A DNA stretch of 25,919 nucleotides from Actinomycetes bacterium (GTDB taxonomy: Bacteria > Actinomycetota > Actinomycetes > Actinomycetales > Microbacteriaceae): the NCBI GenBank assembly GCA_023432005.1, contig JAEYVF010000165.1, positions 1 to 25,919 of the forward strand. The letters run 5' to 3'. The position numbers and the translations under genes are program-made. The notes beneath the pieces are model-generated. The model did no database searches and was not told the origin of the DNA. It worked only from the letters and a program-made list of their open reading frames with translations. Shown piece after piece: positions 7,664-16,221 of this stretch (position 1 is the stretch's first letter; the number at the start of each line of letters is the position of its first letter).

Positions 7664-8617
7664 GTGAGTGCGCTGACCGCGACGCCCGAGAAGGCGTCCC
7701 GCGTGCGGGGGAGAGGACCCTCGCGACGCGACAACGACCGGAGGTTCGGGATGGACCGCCGGCTCAACCTGACCGGGTGGGCCTTCCTGGCTCCCGCCGC
7801 CATCCTCATCGTGCTCGTGAACTTCGTGCCGATGATCCAGGCGTTCATCCTGTCGCTCCAGAGCGGACGCGGCACGAACCTGACCTTCGCAGACCCGCTC
7901 TGGTACAACTACCAGCGGCTCTTCGGCGACGAGATCTTCAAGCAGACGCTCGTCAACACCTTCATCTACCTGATCATCCAGGTGCCGATCATGCTGATCC
8001 TGGCCATGATCCTGGCGAACCTGCTCAACAACCCGAACCTCAAGGCCAAAGCCTTCTGGCGCACGGCGATCTTCCTGCCCGCCGCCGTCTCGCTCGTGTC
8101 GTACTCGCTCGTCTTCCGCACGATCTTCGCGAACGACGGCTTCGTGAACGACTTCCTGGCGCTCTTCAGCGTCGCGCCGGTCAACTGGCTCGGCGAGCCC
8201 GAGACCGCACGATTCGTGCTGATCCTCGGCCTGCTGTGGCGCTGGACGGGCTACAACATGATCTTCTTCCTCGCGGGCCTGCAGAACGTCGACCGCTCGA
8301 CGATCGAGGCCGCCCGCATCGACGGGGCCAACGCGTTCCAGACCTTCTGGCGGGTCACCGTGCCGCAGCTGAAGCCGATCATCCTGCTCACGGCGATCCT
8401 GTCGACCAACGGCACGCTCCAGCTCTTCGACGAGTCGTGGAACCTGACCAAGGGCGGTCCGGCCTACGCGTCGATGTCGATGTCGCACTACCTCTACGAG
8501 GTCTCCTTCCAGCGCAACCCGAACTTCGGCTACGGCGCCGCGCTGTCGTACGTGATCCTCATCCTCGTGGCCGTCCTGGCCTTCATCCAGCTTCGGGTCG
8601 GTGACAAGCGTGATTAA
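7664..8617 (+). CDS. Sugar ABC transporter permease (MalF/UgpA type)
   Basis: This 317-residue inner-membrane protein has a charged cytoplasmic N-terminus (about 30 residues, R/D/E rich) and then six hydrophobic spans. The first is W-A-F-L-A-P-A-A-I-L-I-V near residue 40. The E-A-A loop that docks the ATPase is present as E-A-A-R-I-D-G-A-N-A followed by F-W-R-V-T-V-P-Q-L, about 80 residues from the end. The start is GTG 7664; GTG 7668 is in another frame. The gene ends in TAA, the only TAA stop in the window, 17 nt inside the next permease gene. It forms the heterodimeric channel with that product. No ATP-binding subunit is encoded nearby. Confidence 0.92.
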   Translation: MSALTATPEKASRVRGRGPSRRDNDRRFGMDRRLNLTGWAFLAPAAILIVLVNFVPMIQAFILSLQSGRGTNLTFADPLWYNYQRLFGDEIFKQTLVNTFIYLIIQVPIMLILAMILANLLNNPNLKAKAFWRTAIFLPAAVSLVSYSLVFRTIFANDGFVNDFLALFSVAPVNWLGEPETARFVLILGLLWRWTGYNMIFFLAGLQNVDRSTIEAARIDGANAFQTFWRVTVPQLKPIILLTAILSTNGTLQLFDESWNLTKGGPAYASMSMSHYLYEVSFQRNPNFGYGAALSYVILILVAVLAFIQLRVGDKRD

Positions 8618-9425
8618 GAAGTCCACCCTCCGGGCGGCGCCCGGCTACGCGTTCCTCGGGATCTGGACGCTGTTCTCCCTCTTCCCGCTCTACTTCATGC
8701 TCGTGGGCTCGACGAACACGAGCCAGGACGTGCTCGGCTCCCGGCTCATCCCGGGCGGCGCGCTCTTCGAGAACTTCGTGAAGCTCTTCAAGGCGCAGGA
8801 TGTCGGGGCGGCGCTCGCGAGCTCGTTCCTCATCGCGGTCGGCACGACGGTGCTCGCGCTCATCGTGTGCTCGATCGCGGGGTACGGCTTCGAGGTCTAC
8901 CACTCGAGGGGCAAGGACCGCGTCATGGGCGTGCTCCTCCTCGCGATGATGATCCCGTTCGCGGCGACGATGATCCCGTTGTTCCAGGTCTTCGCGAAGC
9001 TCGGCCTCGTCAACTCGCTGTGGGCGGTCGTCATCCCGGCGATCTCGACACCGCTGCTCATCCTGCTGTTCCGGCAGTCCTCGCGCGCGTTCCCGAGCGA
9101 GATCCTCGAGGCGGCCCGCATGGACGGGCTGAACGAGCTCTCGATCTTCGCGCGCATCTACGTGCCGACGATGAAGGCGACCTTCGCGGCCGCGGGCGTC
9201 ATCACCTTCATGACCGCGTGGAACAACTTCCTGTGGCCGCGCGTCATCCTCATCAAGAACGAGGTGCAGACGATGCCCATGCTCATCTCCAACCTCAGCG
9301 CGGGCTACGTCACCGACTACGGCGTGCTCATGCTCGCGGTGCTGATCGCCTCGCTCCCGGCGATGGTGGTCTTCCTCGTGCTGCAGCGCGCGTTCGCCAA
9401 CGGCATCGTGGGAGCCATCAAGTGA
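8601..9425 (+). CDS. Sugar ABC transporter permease (MalG/UgpE type)
   Basis: This 274-residue partner permease has six spans and the E-A-A loop E-A-A-R-M-D-G-L-N-E followed by F-A-R-I-Y-V-P, about 80 residues from the C-terminus. The first span begins at about residue 14 (Y-A-F-L-G-I-W-T-L-F). The C-terminus Q-R-A-F-A-N-G-I-V-G-A-I-K is typical of the MalG family. GTG 8601 gives a 17-nt overlap with the first permease gene; GTG 8610 is an equally possible start, with an 8-nt overlap. Neither has a strong ribosome site, so translation is probably coupled. The stop overlaps the beta-galactosidase GTG by 4 nt. Confidence 0.92.
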   Translation: MTSVIKKSTLRAAPGYAFLGIWTLFSLFPLYFMLVGSTNTSQDVLGSRLIPGGALFENFVKLFKAQDVGAALASSFLIAVGTTVLALIVCSIAGYGFEVYHSRGKDRVMGVLLLAMMIPFAATMIPLFQVFAKLGLVNSLWAVVIPAISTPLLILLFRQSSRAFPSEILEAARMDGLNELSIFARIYVPTMKATFAAAGVITFMTAWNNFLWPRVILIKNEVQTMPMLISNLSAGYVTDYGVLMLAVLIASLPAMVVFLVLQRAFANGIVGAIK

Positions 9426-12400
9426 CGTTCGACCTCTCTCGCCTGGCCGATCCGCGCGTCGTCGCCGAGAACCGCATGCCGGCGCACTCCGACCATCGCT
9501 GGTTCCGCGATCACGCGGAGGCAGCATCCGGCCGGAGCGGCTACGAGCAGCTGCTCAACGGCACGTGGAAGTTCCACTACGCCCCGAACCCGGCCGAGGC
9601 GGTCGACGGCTTCGAGGCAGCGGACTTCGACGCATCCGGGTGGGACGACATCCCGGTGCCCGCGCACATCCAGCTGCAGGGCTACGACCGTCCGCAGTAC
9701 GTCAACGTGCAGTACCCGTGGGACGGCTGGGAGCAGGTCGAGCCCGGGCAGATCCCGACCCTGTTCAACCCCGTCGCCTCGTATGTGCGCGACTTCGAGC
9801 TCGACCGCCCCCTCGCGACGGGCGAGACGGTGTCGGTCGTGTTCGCGGGCGCCGAGAGCGCGATCGCCGTGTGGTGCAACGGGCGCTACGTGGGTTACGG
9901 CACGGGCAGCTTCACGCCGTCGGAGTTCGACCTCACCGACGCGCTGGTCGCGGGGGCGAACCGCCTCGCGGTGCAGGTGTTCAAGTTCTCGAGCGGATCG
10001 TGGCTCGAGGACCAGGACATGTTCCGGTTCTCGGGCCTGTTCCGCGACGTCGTGCTCGCACGGCGCCCTGCGGCGCACCTCGAGGATCTGCGCGTGCGCG
10101 TCGCGCTCGCCGACGACCACTCGAGCGCCGAGGTGCGCGTCGAGGTCGAGCTGCGCGGCGAGGGCACCGTCTCCGGCCGACTCGAGGGCGCAGGGGACCT
10201 CGAGCCGGCCGGCGACGGCGTCTTGGTCGTGCGTGTCGAGAACCCGCGGCTGTGGAGCCCCGAGTCGCCCACGCTCTACGAGCTCGTGCTCGAGGTGCGG
10301 GATGCGGCAGGCGAGCTCACGGAGGTCGTGCCCCAGCAGGTCGGCATCCGCCGCTTCGCGATCGAGGACGGCATCCTGCGCCTCAACGGCAAGCGGGTCG
10401 TGTTCCACGGCGTGAACCGTCACGAGTTCGGACTCGAGGGCCGCGTCATGACGCGCGAGCAGACCGAGGAGGACATGCGCGCTCTCAAGCGCATCAACGT
10501 CAACGCGATCCGCACGAGCCACTACCCGAACAACTCCTTCTTCTACGAGCTCGCCGATCGCTTCGGCTTCCTCGTGATCGACGAGATGAACCTCGAGACC
10601 CACGGCATGTGGGATCGCCTGCGCTATCTCGGCGTGGGCGACGACGAGGCGTTCCCCGGCGACCGCCCCGAGTGGCTGCCGGCGCTGCTGGACCGCGCCG
10701 AGAGCATGGTGGAACGCGACAAGAACCACGCGAGCGTCGTCATGTGGTCGTGCGGCAACGAGTCGTACGGCGGCACGGGCATCCTCGCGGTCGCCGACTG
10801 GTTCCGCGCGCGGGACGACCGCCCGGTGCACTACGAGGGCACCGACTGGGACACGCGGCACCCCGAGATGACCGACGTGCTCAGCCGCATGTACACCCCG
10901 GCCGCGCAGCTCGAGGCGTACCTCGACGAGAACCCCGGCAAGCCCCTCATCCTGTGCGAGTACGCGCACGCGATGGGCAACTCGTTCGGCGCCGTCGACG
11001 AGTACGTCGAGCTCGCCTACCGCGTGCCCCGGTTCCAGGGCGGATTCATCTGGGACTTCTCCGACCAGGCGATCGCGATGACCGACCCGGACGGGCGCCC
11101 GTTCCTCGGCTACGGCGGGGACAACGGCGACTCGCCGCACGACGGCGACTTCTGCGGCAACGGCATCTTCTTCGCCGATCACTCGCCGAGCCCGAAGACG
11201 CAGGAGGTCGCGAAGGTCTACGAGGGCCTCAAGGTCTCGGTCGGGCGTGAGGCGTTCACGGTCGAGAACCGCTATCTCGCGACCTCGTCGTCGGCGTTCG
11301 AGTGCGTCGTGACGCTCTCGCGCGAGGGGGAGCTCCTCGAGACGGCCACCGTCGAGACCACGGTCGCCCCGGGCGAGCGCGCGACGCATCCGCTCCCCGT
11401 CAGGGTGCCGGATGCGGCGGGCGAGTACGCCGTCGAGGTGGCGTTCCGCCTGCGCGAGGCGACCGAGTGGGCGGACGCCGGGCACGTCGTCGCGTGGGGC
11501 CAGGGCGTGTTCGGCGCCTGGGTGCCGCTCGCGCAGCTCGGTGTCGAGGCGCCGCGCGTCGTGCACGGCATCCACAACACGGGCGTGCACGGCAGCCGGT
11601 TCCATGTGAACTTCTCGCGCCTGCACGGGGGCCTCACCTCCTACCGCTTCGGCGAGGGGGCTGAGGGGGGCCGGGAGCTGCTGCGCGGCGTGGTGCGGCC
11701 CAGCTTCTGGCACGCGCCGACCTCGAACGAGCGCGGATGGGGCGCTCCCGCCGAGGACGGCGCGTGGCTGCTCGCGAGCCGCTACGCCTCGACCTCGCCG
11801 GGTTCGCTCGACCCGGTCGTGACGATCGCCGACGACGGCAGCGTGACGGCCGTGTACCGCTACCCGCTGCCCATCCGGCCCGCGACCGTGTGCGAGGTCG
11901 CGTACCGCGTCGACGGCTCCGGCCGCGTCGAGGTGACGCAGACGATGGAGCTCGTCGACGGCCTGCCGGACCTCCCGGAGTTCGGCACGCTGCTCACGAC
12001 CGCCGACCGGCTGGACACCTGGCGCTGGTACGGCGAGGGCCCCGAGGAGAGCTACGTCGATCGTCGTCGCGGCGCGCGCCTCGGGGTCTACGAGACCGAT
12101 GTGCGCTCGGCGCTCACGCCCTACCTGCGCCCGCAGGAGGCGGGCAGCCGCACGGGAGTGCGCTGGGCCGAGGTGACCGACGAGCGCGGCGCCGGGCTCC
12201 GCTTCGACGCGGCGGAGGGGATGGAGTTCTCCGCCCTGCCGTGGACGCCGGAGCAGATCGAGGCGGCCGCGCATCCGAACGAGCTGCCGCCGAGCCACCG
12301 CACCGTGCTGCGGCCGGCGCTCATGCGGCGGGGTGTCGCCGGGGACGACTCATGGGGTGCCCGTACACTTCCTCAGTACCGGCTGCCCACCACGGGCACG

Positions 12401-12433
12401 CTCCGCTTCCGATTCGGCTTCACGGGGGTCTGA
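9422..12433 (+). CDS. lacZ: Beta-galactosidase, glycoside hydrolase family 2 (LacZ type)
   Basis: This cytoplasmic enzyme of 1003 residues hydrolyses terminal beta-galactosides; its length matches five-domain LacZ proteins. In order are a jelly-roll sugar-binding domain (about 40-210), an Ig-like domain, and the TIM barrel (about 315-610). A second Ig-like domain and the large C-terminal beta-sandwich (about 720-1000) follow. The barrel shows F-H-G-V-N-R-H-E, the acid/base glutamate E447 in S-C-G-N-E-S, and the nucleophile E513 in I-L-C-E-Y-A-H-A-M-G-N. There is no secretion signal. GTG 9422 was chosen because it overlaps the permease stop (GTGA) and the protein then begins at the usual place before N-R-M-P-A-H-S. 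It shares a transcript with the transporter, so imported galactosides are cut inside the cell. Confidence 0.95.
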   Translation: MTFDLSRLADPRVVAENRMPAHSDHRWFRDHAEAASGRSGYEQLLNGTWKFHYAPNPAEAVDGFEAADFDASGWDDIPVPAHIQLQGYDRPQYVNVQYPWDGWEQVEPGQIPTLFNPVASYVRDFELDRPLATGETVSVVFAGAESAIAVWCNGRYVGYGTGSFTPSEFDLTDALVAGANRLAVQVFKFSSGSWLEDQDMFRFSGLFRDVVLARRPAAHLEDLRVRVALADDHSSAEVRVEVELRGEGTVSGRLEGAGDLEPAGDGVLVVRVENPRLWSPESPTLYELVLEVRDAAGELTEVVPQQVGIRRFAIEDGILRLNGKRVVFHGVNRHEFGLEGRVMTREQTEEDMRALKRINVNAIRTSHYPNNSFFYELADRFGFLVIDEMNLETHGMWDRLRYLGVGDDEAFPGDRPEWLPALLDRAESMVERDKNHASVVMWSCGNESYGGTGILAVADWFRARDDRPVHYEGTDWDTRHPEMTDVLSRMYTPAAQLEAYLDENPGKPLILCEYAHAMGNSFGAVDEYVELAYRVPRFQGGFIWDFSDQAIAMTDPDGRPFLGYGGDNGDSPHDGDFCGNGIFFADHSPSPKTQEVAKVYEGLKVSVGREAFTVENRYLATSSSAFECVVTLSREGELLETATVETTVAPGERATHPLPVRVPDAAGEYAVEVAFRLREATEWADAGHVVAWGQGVFGAWVPLAQLGVEAPRVVHGIHNTGVHGSRFHVNFSRLHGGLTSYRFGEGAEGGRELLRGVVRPSFWHAPTSNERGWGAPAEDGAWLLASRYASTSPGSLDPVVTIADDGSVTAVYRYPLPIRPATVCEVAYRVDGSGRVEVTQTMELVDGLPDLPEFGTLLTTADRLDTWRWYGEGPEESYVDRRRGARLGVYETDVRSALTPYLRPQEAGSRTGVRWAEVTDERGAGLRFDAAEGMEFSALPWTPEQIEAAAHPNELPPSHRTVLRPALMRRGVAGDDSWGARTLPQYRLPTTGTLRFRFGFTGV

Positions 12434-12434
12434 C

Positions 12435-13448
12435 ATGGGAACGCGGCGTCCTTCCATGCGGGACGTCGCCGAGGTGTCCGGGCTCTCGCTGCAGACGGTG
12501 TCGCGGGTCGCCAACGGCGAACCCAATGTGAACGACGCGACACGTGAGCGCGTGCTCACGGTCATGCGCGAACTCGGATACCGCCCCAACCTCGCGGCAC
12601 GTGCCATGCGGCGCGGGAGCTACAAGACGATCGGCATCGTCTACCAGGGGCTCCACGCGGTCGGCACCCGGCGCACGGTCGAGGCGATCTCGGAGTACGC
12701 CGCGCTCGAGGGCTATGCCACGACGGTCATGCCCATCGCCGCCGCGTCCGGGCTCGCGACGAGCGGCGCGTTCACCCGTCTCGAGGAGATGGCGGTCGAC
12801 GTCATCGTCTCGATCCTCACCTCGCAGCTCGAGTTCGACACCCCCATGGCCGTGCCGCACGGCATGCACGCCATCCTCATCGGCCCGCAGTCGAACCCCG
12901 GCGTCTCGGCGATGGACTCCGACCAGACCGGCGGCACGATCGCCGCGGTCACCCATCTCCTCGGGGCGGGGCACCGCACGGTGCACCACATCACGGGTGC
13001 GCCGGGATCGTTCTTCGCCGCCCGACGCGAGGAGACCTGGGATCGGGTGCTCCGCGAGCACGGCCGCGAGGTGCCCGAGCCCCTGCACGGCGACTGGACG
13101 GCGCGCTCCGGCTACCTCGCGGTGCGGCGGCTCATCGAGACCACGCCGCGCGAGGAGCTGCCGACGGCCGTGTTCTGCGCCAACGACCAGATCGCGCTCG
13201 GCGCCTACCGCGCCTTCGGCGAGGCCGGCGTCCGGATCCCGCAGGACGTGTCCATCGTCGGCTTCGACGACATCGAGGAGGCGGGCGACTTCTTCCCGCC
13301 GCTCACGACGATCGCGCAGGACTGGGATCTGCTCGGACGCGAGGTGCTGCGGGTCGCGAGCGAGTCGCTCGGGGGCGCGCCGCCGCAGTCGGTGCTGCTG
13401 CCCACGCGCCTCGTCGTGCGCGAGTCGGTCGCCCCACCGCGCGCCTGA
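12435..13448 (+). CDS. LacI-family transcriptional regulator
   Basis: This 337-residue regulator begins at ATG 12435, one base after the beta-galactosidase stop. The N-terminal helix-turn-helix reads M-R-D-V-A-E-V-S-G-L-S-L-Q-T-V-S-R-V (residues 8-25), followed by E-L-G-Y-R-P-N and the hinge A-A-R-A-M-R. The rest is the periplasmic-binding-protein-like effector domain. It includes the conserved F-C-A-N-D-Q-I-A-L-G and V-S-I-V-G-F-D-D-I segments and a late F-F-P-P-L-T-T-I-A-Q-D. It probably represses this locus by binding the dyad at 6119-6161 and is released by a galactoside. Being last in the operon, it would be autoregulated. A TACACT box at 12364 could be a weak internal promoter, but this is speculative. 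Confidence 0.93.
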   Translation: MGTRRPSMRDVAEVSGLSLQTVSRVANGEPNVNDATRERVLTVMRELGYRPNLAARAMRRGSYKTIGIVYQGLHAVGTRRTVEAISEYAALEGYATTVMPIAAASGLATSGAFTRLEEMAVDVIVSILTSQLEFDTPMAVPHGMHAILIGPQSNPGVSAMDSDQTGGTIAAVTHLLGAGHRTVHHITGAPGSFFAARREETWDRVLREHGREVPEPLHGDWTARSGYLAVRRLIETTPREELPTAVFCANDQIALGAYRAFGEAGVRIPQDVSIVGFDDIEEAGDFFPPLTTIAQDWDLLGREVLRVASESLGGAPPQSVLLPTRLVVRESVAPPRA

Positions 13449-13459
13449 GCCGCGCCCGG

Positions 13460-13465
13460 TAGCGT
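13460..13465 (+). promoter_or_regulatory. Probable -10 box (TAGCGT) of a leaderless promoter
   Basis: TAGCGT ends 7 nt before GTG 13473. It separates the sugar locus from the PH-domain gene set and helps choose 13473 over the in-frame GTG at 13464, which lies inside the box. Confidence 0.45.
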
Positions 13466-13472
13466 GGGGCGG

Positions 13473-13988
13473 GTGACCGACGACGACCGCCCGACCACCG
13501 CATCCGCTCGCCTCGACCCGCTGCCGGGCCAGTGGCGCGGCGTCTCGCCCAAGTACATCGTCGTCGACCTCGTCGGGAACCTCATCGCGGGCGTGCTCAT
13601 GACGGCCGCCGCCTCGGCGACGATCTGGCTGCTGCACTGGGGTGTCTGGGGCTGGGTGCTCACGCTCTCCGTCGGCGCCGTGAACCTCGTGCTCATCGCC
13701 CTCACGCCGCGCCGCGTGCGCGCCATCCGCTACCAGCTGCGCGAGGACGACCTCGTGTTCCGGCGCGGCATCGCGTTCCAGCGCATCGTCGCCGTGCCGT
13801 TCGGGCGGATGCAGCTCGTCGACATCACACGCGGCCCGCTCGCGCGCGCCCTCGGGCTCGCCGAGCTCAAGCTCGTGACCGCGGCCGCCGCGACGGGCGT
13901 CGTCGTCCCGGGGCTCGCGATCGCCGACGCGGAGGAGCTGCGCGACCGGCTCGTCGCGCTCGCCGAGACCCGCCGGGCGGGGCTGTGA
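13473..13988 (+). CDS. Bacterial PH-domain membrane protein (YdbS-like)
   Basis: This 171-residue protein has a short hydrophilic N-terminus and two membrane spans (about residues 26-48 and 52-72). One bacterial PH domain (bPH_2, formerly DUF304) follows. Its hallmark strands are R-A-I-R-Y-Q-L-R-E-D-D-L-V-F-R-R-G-I and I-V-A-V-P-F-G-R-M-Q-L-V-D-I-T-R-G-P-L. The next gene encodes a larger three-domain relative. Paired YdbS/YdbT proteins are widespread in Gram-positive bacteria, and those of Bacillus subtilis have been linked to resistance to certain antimicrobial peptides. The role here is unknown. The stop overlaps the next start (GTGA). Confidence 0.85.
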   Translation: MTDDDRPTTASARLDPLPGQWRGVSPKYIVVDLVGNLIAGVLMTAAASATIWLLHWGVWGWVLTLSVGAVNLVLIALTPRRVRAIRYQLREDDLVFRRGIAFQRIVAVPFGRMQLVDITRGPLARALGLAELKLVTAAAATGVVVPGLAIADAEELRDRLVALAETRRAGL

Positions 13989-15547
13989 GGGCTGCGGTCG
14001 ACCTCGCCGACGGCGGCTGGCACCGCCTGCATCCGGCGACCCCGTTCCTCAAGGGCGGCATCGCGCTCATCGCGATCATCGGCGTCATCATCGCCAACCT
14101 GCGCGAGCGCCTCATCGAGTGGTTCTTCCCGGTGTTCGAGTGCCCTCCCGGGATCTGCGAGGAGGACCCCGTGTCGGTCGCCCTCAACCGCTACCTGATC
14201 CTCGTGCTGCTCGGCATCCTCGTGCTGCTGCTCGTGATCGTCGCGCTGTTCTGGATCTCATGGCGCATGCACACGCTGCGGGTCACCGACGAGGTCGTCG
14301 AGATCCGCCAGGGAGTGCTGTTCCGCTCGCACCGCAAGGCGCGCCTCGACCGCATCCAGGGCATCAACATCCAGCGCTCGCTCTTCGCACGCATCTTCGG
14401 CGCGGCCAAGCTCGAGATCAGCGGCGCGGGGGCGGAGGCGAACATGCAGCTCGCCTACCTCTCGAGCGCCAACGCCGATGCGCTGCGCGCCGAGCTGCTG
14501 CGGCGCGCCTCGGGCCTGCGCGCGCGCGAGGCCGCCGACGCGGTCGCGCGCGCGGAGGCGGATGCCGCATCCGAGCCCGGCGGAGCGGCCCGCGCGACCC
14601 TCGCGGACGTCGCCCGCCAACGACTCGCCGAGTTCTCGGCCCCCGAGCTCGACCCCGCGCTCGCCCCGCCGCAGTCCGTCGTCACGATGAGCGCGGGCCG
14701 CCTCATCGGCTCGACCCTGCTCAACGCGGGCACGTGGCTGTTCCTCCTCGCGATCGCGGGCGTCGTGCTCGCGATGTCGCTCACCGACGCGGGCGCGTTC
14801 GTGTTCTTCGGCCTCATCCCGATGGTCTTCGGCTTCGGCTCCTACGTCGTGAATCGCGTCGTCAAGTCGCTGCGGTACTCGATCGCCGCGACCCCGGACG
14901 GCGTGCGCGTCGGGTTCGGCCTGCTCTCGACGAGCAACGAGACGATCCCGCCCGGGCGTATCCACGCCGTCGAGATCAGTCAGGATCTGCTGTGGCGGCC
15001 CTTCGACTGGTGGACGGTGCGCGTCAACCTCGCGTCGCGTTCGGCGTCGTCGAGCGCCTCGGCCCAGCTCAGCACGACGATCCTCCCGGTCGGCTCGCGC
15101 GCCGAGGTGCTCAAGGTGCTCGAGCTCGTGCTGCCGACGCTCGTGACGGATGAGACGCGCGCCCTCATCGAGTCGGGCCTCGCCCCCGCGCGCCCCGAGG
15201 ACGGCTTCACGACCTCGCCGCGCCGCGGCGCGCTGCTGCGCTGGTTCTCGTGGCGCCGCAACGGCTTCCTGCTGCATCCGGATGCCGTCGTGCTTCGCCG
15301 CGGAGCCGTCTGGCGTTCGCTCGTCGTCGTGCCGACCGCGCGCACCCAGAGCGCCGCCGTGAGCCAGGGACCGCTCGAGCGCCTGCTGAGGCTCGCCAAG
15401 GTGCGCTTCCACACCGTGCAGGGGCCCGTGACGGCGTCGGTCGGCGCGCTCGACGTGGACGACGCATCCGCGCTCTTCCGCGACGCAGCCGCCGCGAGCA
15501 TCGCCGCCATCCGCAGCGACCGCAGCCACCGCTGGGGCTCGACGTGA
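13985..15547 (+). CDS. Multi-domain bacterial PH-domain membrane protein (YdbT-like)
   Basis: This 520-residue membrane protein starts at GTG 13985 in the stop of the previous gene. It has three bPH_2 domains separated by membrane spans. The first (about residues 95-175) opens H-T-L-R-V-T-D-E-V-V-E-I-R-Q-G. The second (about 295-385) has R-Y-S-I-A-A-T-P-D-G-V-R-V and the characteristic I-P-P-G-R-I-H-A-V-E-I-S-Q. The third (about 415-510) has V-V-L-R-R-G-A-V-W-R-S. Two pairs of hydrophobic segments lie at about 20-38/62-88 and 240-285. Between domains one and two is an Ala/Arg/Glu-rich linker. It probably acts at the membrane together with the preceding single-domain protein; no enzymatic motif is seen. 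Confidence 0.87.
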   Translation: MRAAVDLADGGWHRLHPATPFLKGGIALIAIIGVIIANLRERLIEWFFPVFECPPGICEEDPVSVALNRYLILVLLGILVLLLVIVALFWISWRMHTLRVTDEVVEIRQGVLFRSHRKARLDRIQGINIQRSLFARIFGAAKLEISGAGAEANMQLAYLSSANADALRAELLRRASGLRAREAADAVARAEADAASEPGGAARATLADVARQRLAEFSAPELDPALAPPQSVVTMSAGRLIGSTLLNAGTWLFLLAIAGVVLAMSLTDAGAFVFFGLIPMVFGFGSYVVNRVVKSLRYSIAATPDGVRVGFGLLSTSNETIPPGRIHAVEISQDLLWRPFDWWTVRVNLASRSASSSASAQLSTTILPVGSRAEVLKVLELVLPTLVTDETRALIESGLAPARPEDGFTTSPRRGALLRWFSWRRNGFLLHPDAVVLRRGAVWRSLVVVPTARTQSAAVSQGPLERLLRLAKVRFHTVQGPVTASVGALDVDDASALFRDAAAASIAAIRSDRSHRWGST

Positions 15548-16221
15548 CGGAGCGCGCGGGGCGCCTCGGCATCGGGGTGATCGGCGGCGGGCACGTGGGC
15601 CCCGTGCTCGCGGCGGCCCTCGGCGGCGCCGGGCACGCGATCGTCGGCGTCGCGACGGTCTCCGACGAGGGGAGGGAGCGCGTCGAGGCGCTGCTCCCCG
15701 GTGTGCCGGTGCTGTCGGTTCCTGAGCTCGTCGAGCGCAGCGAGCTCGTGGTCATCGCCGTGCCCGACCATGAGCTCCCCGACCTCGTGGCGGGACTCGC
15801 GGCCGTCGGCGCGTGGCATCCGGGTCAGCTCGTCGTGCACACCGCGCCCGGGTACGGGGTCGGCGTGCTGCAGCCGGCGCTCGCGGCGGGAGCCATCCCG
15901 CTCGCCATCCACCCGGCCATGGTGTTCACGGGCACGAGCATCGACCTCTCCCGACTGCAGACGACCTGGTGCGCCGTCACGGCGCCGGCCCCCGTGCTGC
16001 CGATCGCTCAGGCGCTCGTGGTCGAGCTGGGCGCCGAGCCCGTCGTCGTGGCCGAGGCCGACCGTGCCCGCTACGGCGAGGTCGTGGCCGCGGCGCGCGG
16101 CTTCGCGACGGATGCCGTGGCCGGCTTCGTCCGCGAGCTGCGGGAGGCGGGCGTCGACCAGCCGAACCGGCTGCTGGGCCCCCTCATCCGCTCGGCCGTG
16201 GAGACCGCGCTCGCGGACTAG
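15544..16221 (+). CDS. Rossmann-fold DUF2520 protein, possible ketopantoate reductase
   Basis: This 225-residue protein begins at GTG 15544 (GTGA overlap). An N-terminal NAD(P)-binding fold is evident from I-G-V-I-G-G-G-H-V-G-P-V (the GxGxxG region, about residues 10-21) and from L-V-V-I-A-V-P-D-H-E-L-P. The central H-T-A-P-G-Y-G and A-I-H-P-A-M-V-F-T-G segments are conserved in this family. The C-terminal DUF2520 part (about 135-225) appears short compared with the roughly 300 residues of many relatives. The gene stands right before panC, as Rv3603c does in M. tuberculosis. A role as an alternative ketopantoate reductase in pantothenate synthesis is a reasonable inference but unproven. The TAG stop overlaps a possible panC -10 box. 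Confidence 0.82.
   Translation: MTERAGRLGIGVIGGGHVGPVLAAALGGAGHAIVGVATVSDEGRERVEALLPGVPVLSVPELVERSELVVIAVPDHELPDLVAGLAAVGAWHPGQLVVHTAPGYGVGVLQPALAAGAIPLAIHPAMVFTGTSIDLSRLQTTWCAVTAPAPVLPIAQALVVELGAEPVVVAEADRARYGEVVAAARGFATDAVAGFVRELREAGVDQPNRLLGPLIRSAVETALAD

Noticed and set aside
8867..9421. Upstream extension of the beta-galactosidase frame into the permease gene
   Set aside because: Translation before 9422 is R/H/A-rich shadow sequence. GTG 9422 overlaps the permease stop by 4 nt and gives the normal protein start.
9317..12298. 993-residue open frame on the minus strand opposite the beta-galactosidase
   Set aside because: Same GC-driven effect; composition is low-complexity and no family motif is visible, whereas the plus strand carries both GH2 catalytic glutamates.
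12364..12369. TACACT as an internal promoter for lacI
   Set aside because: No fitting -35 box and no ribosome site or leaderless spacing to the lacI ATG 65 nt away; kept only as a remark under lacI.
12333..12434. Upstream extension of the lacI frame into lacZ
   Set aside because: The HTH domain begins a few residues after ATG 12435, where LacI proteins start; the upstream part overlaps the end of lacZ.
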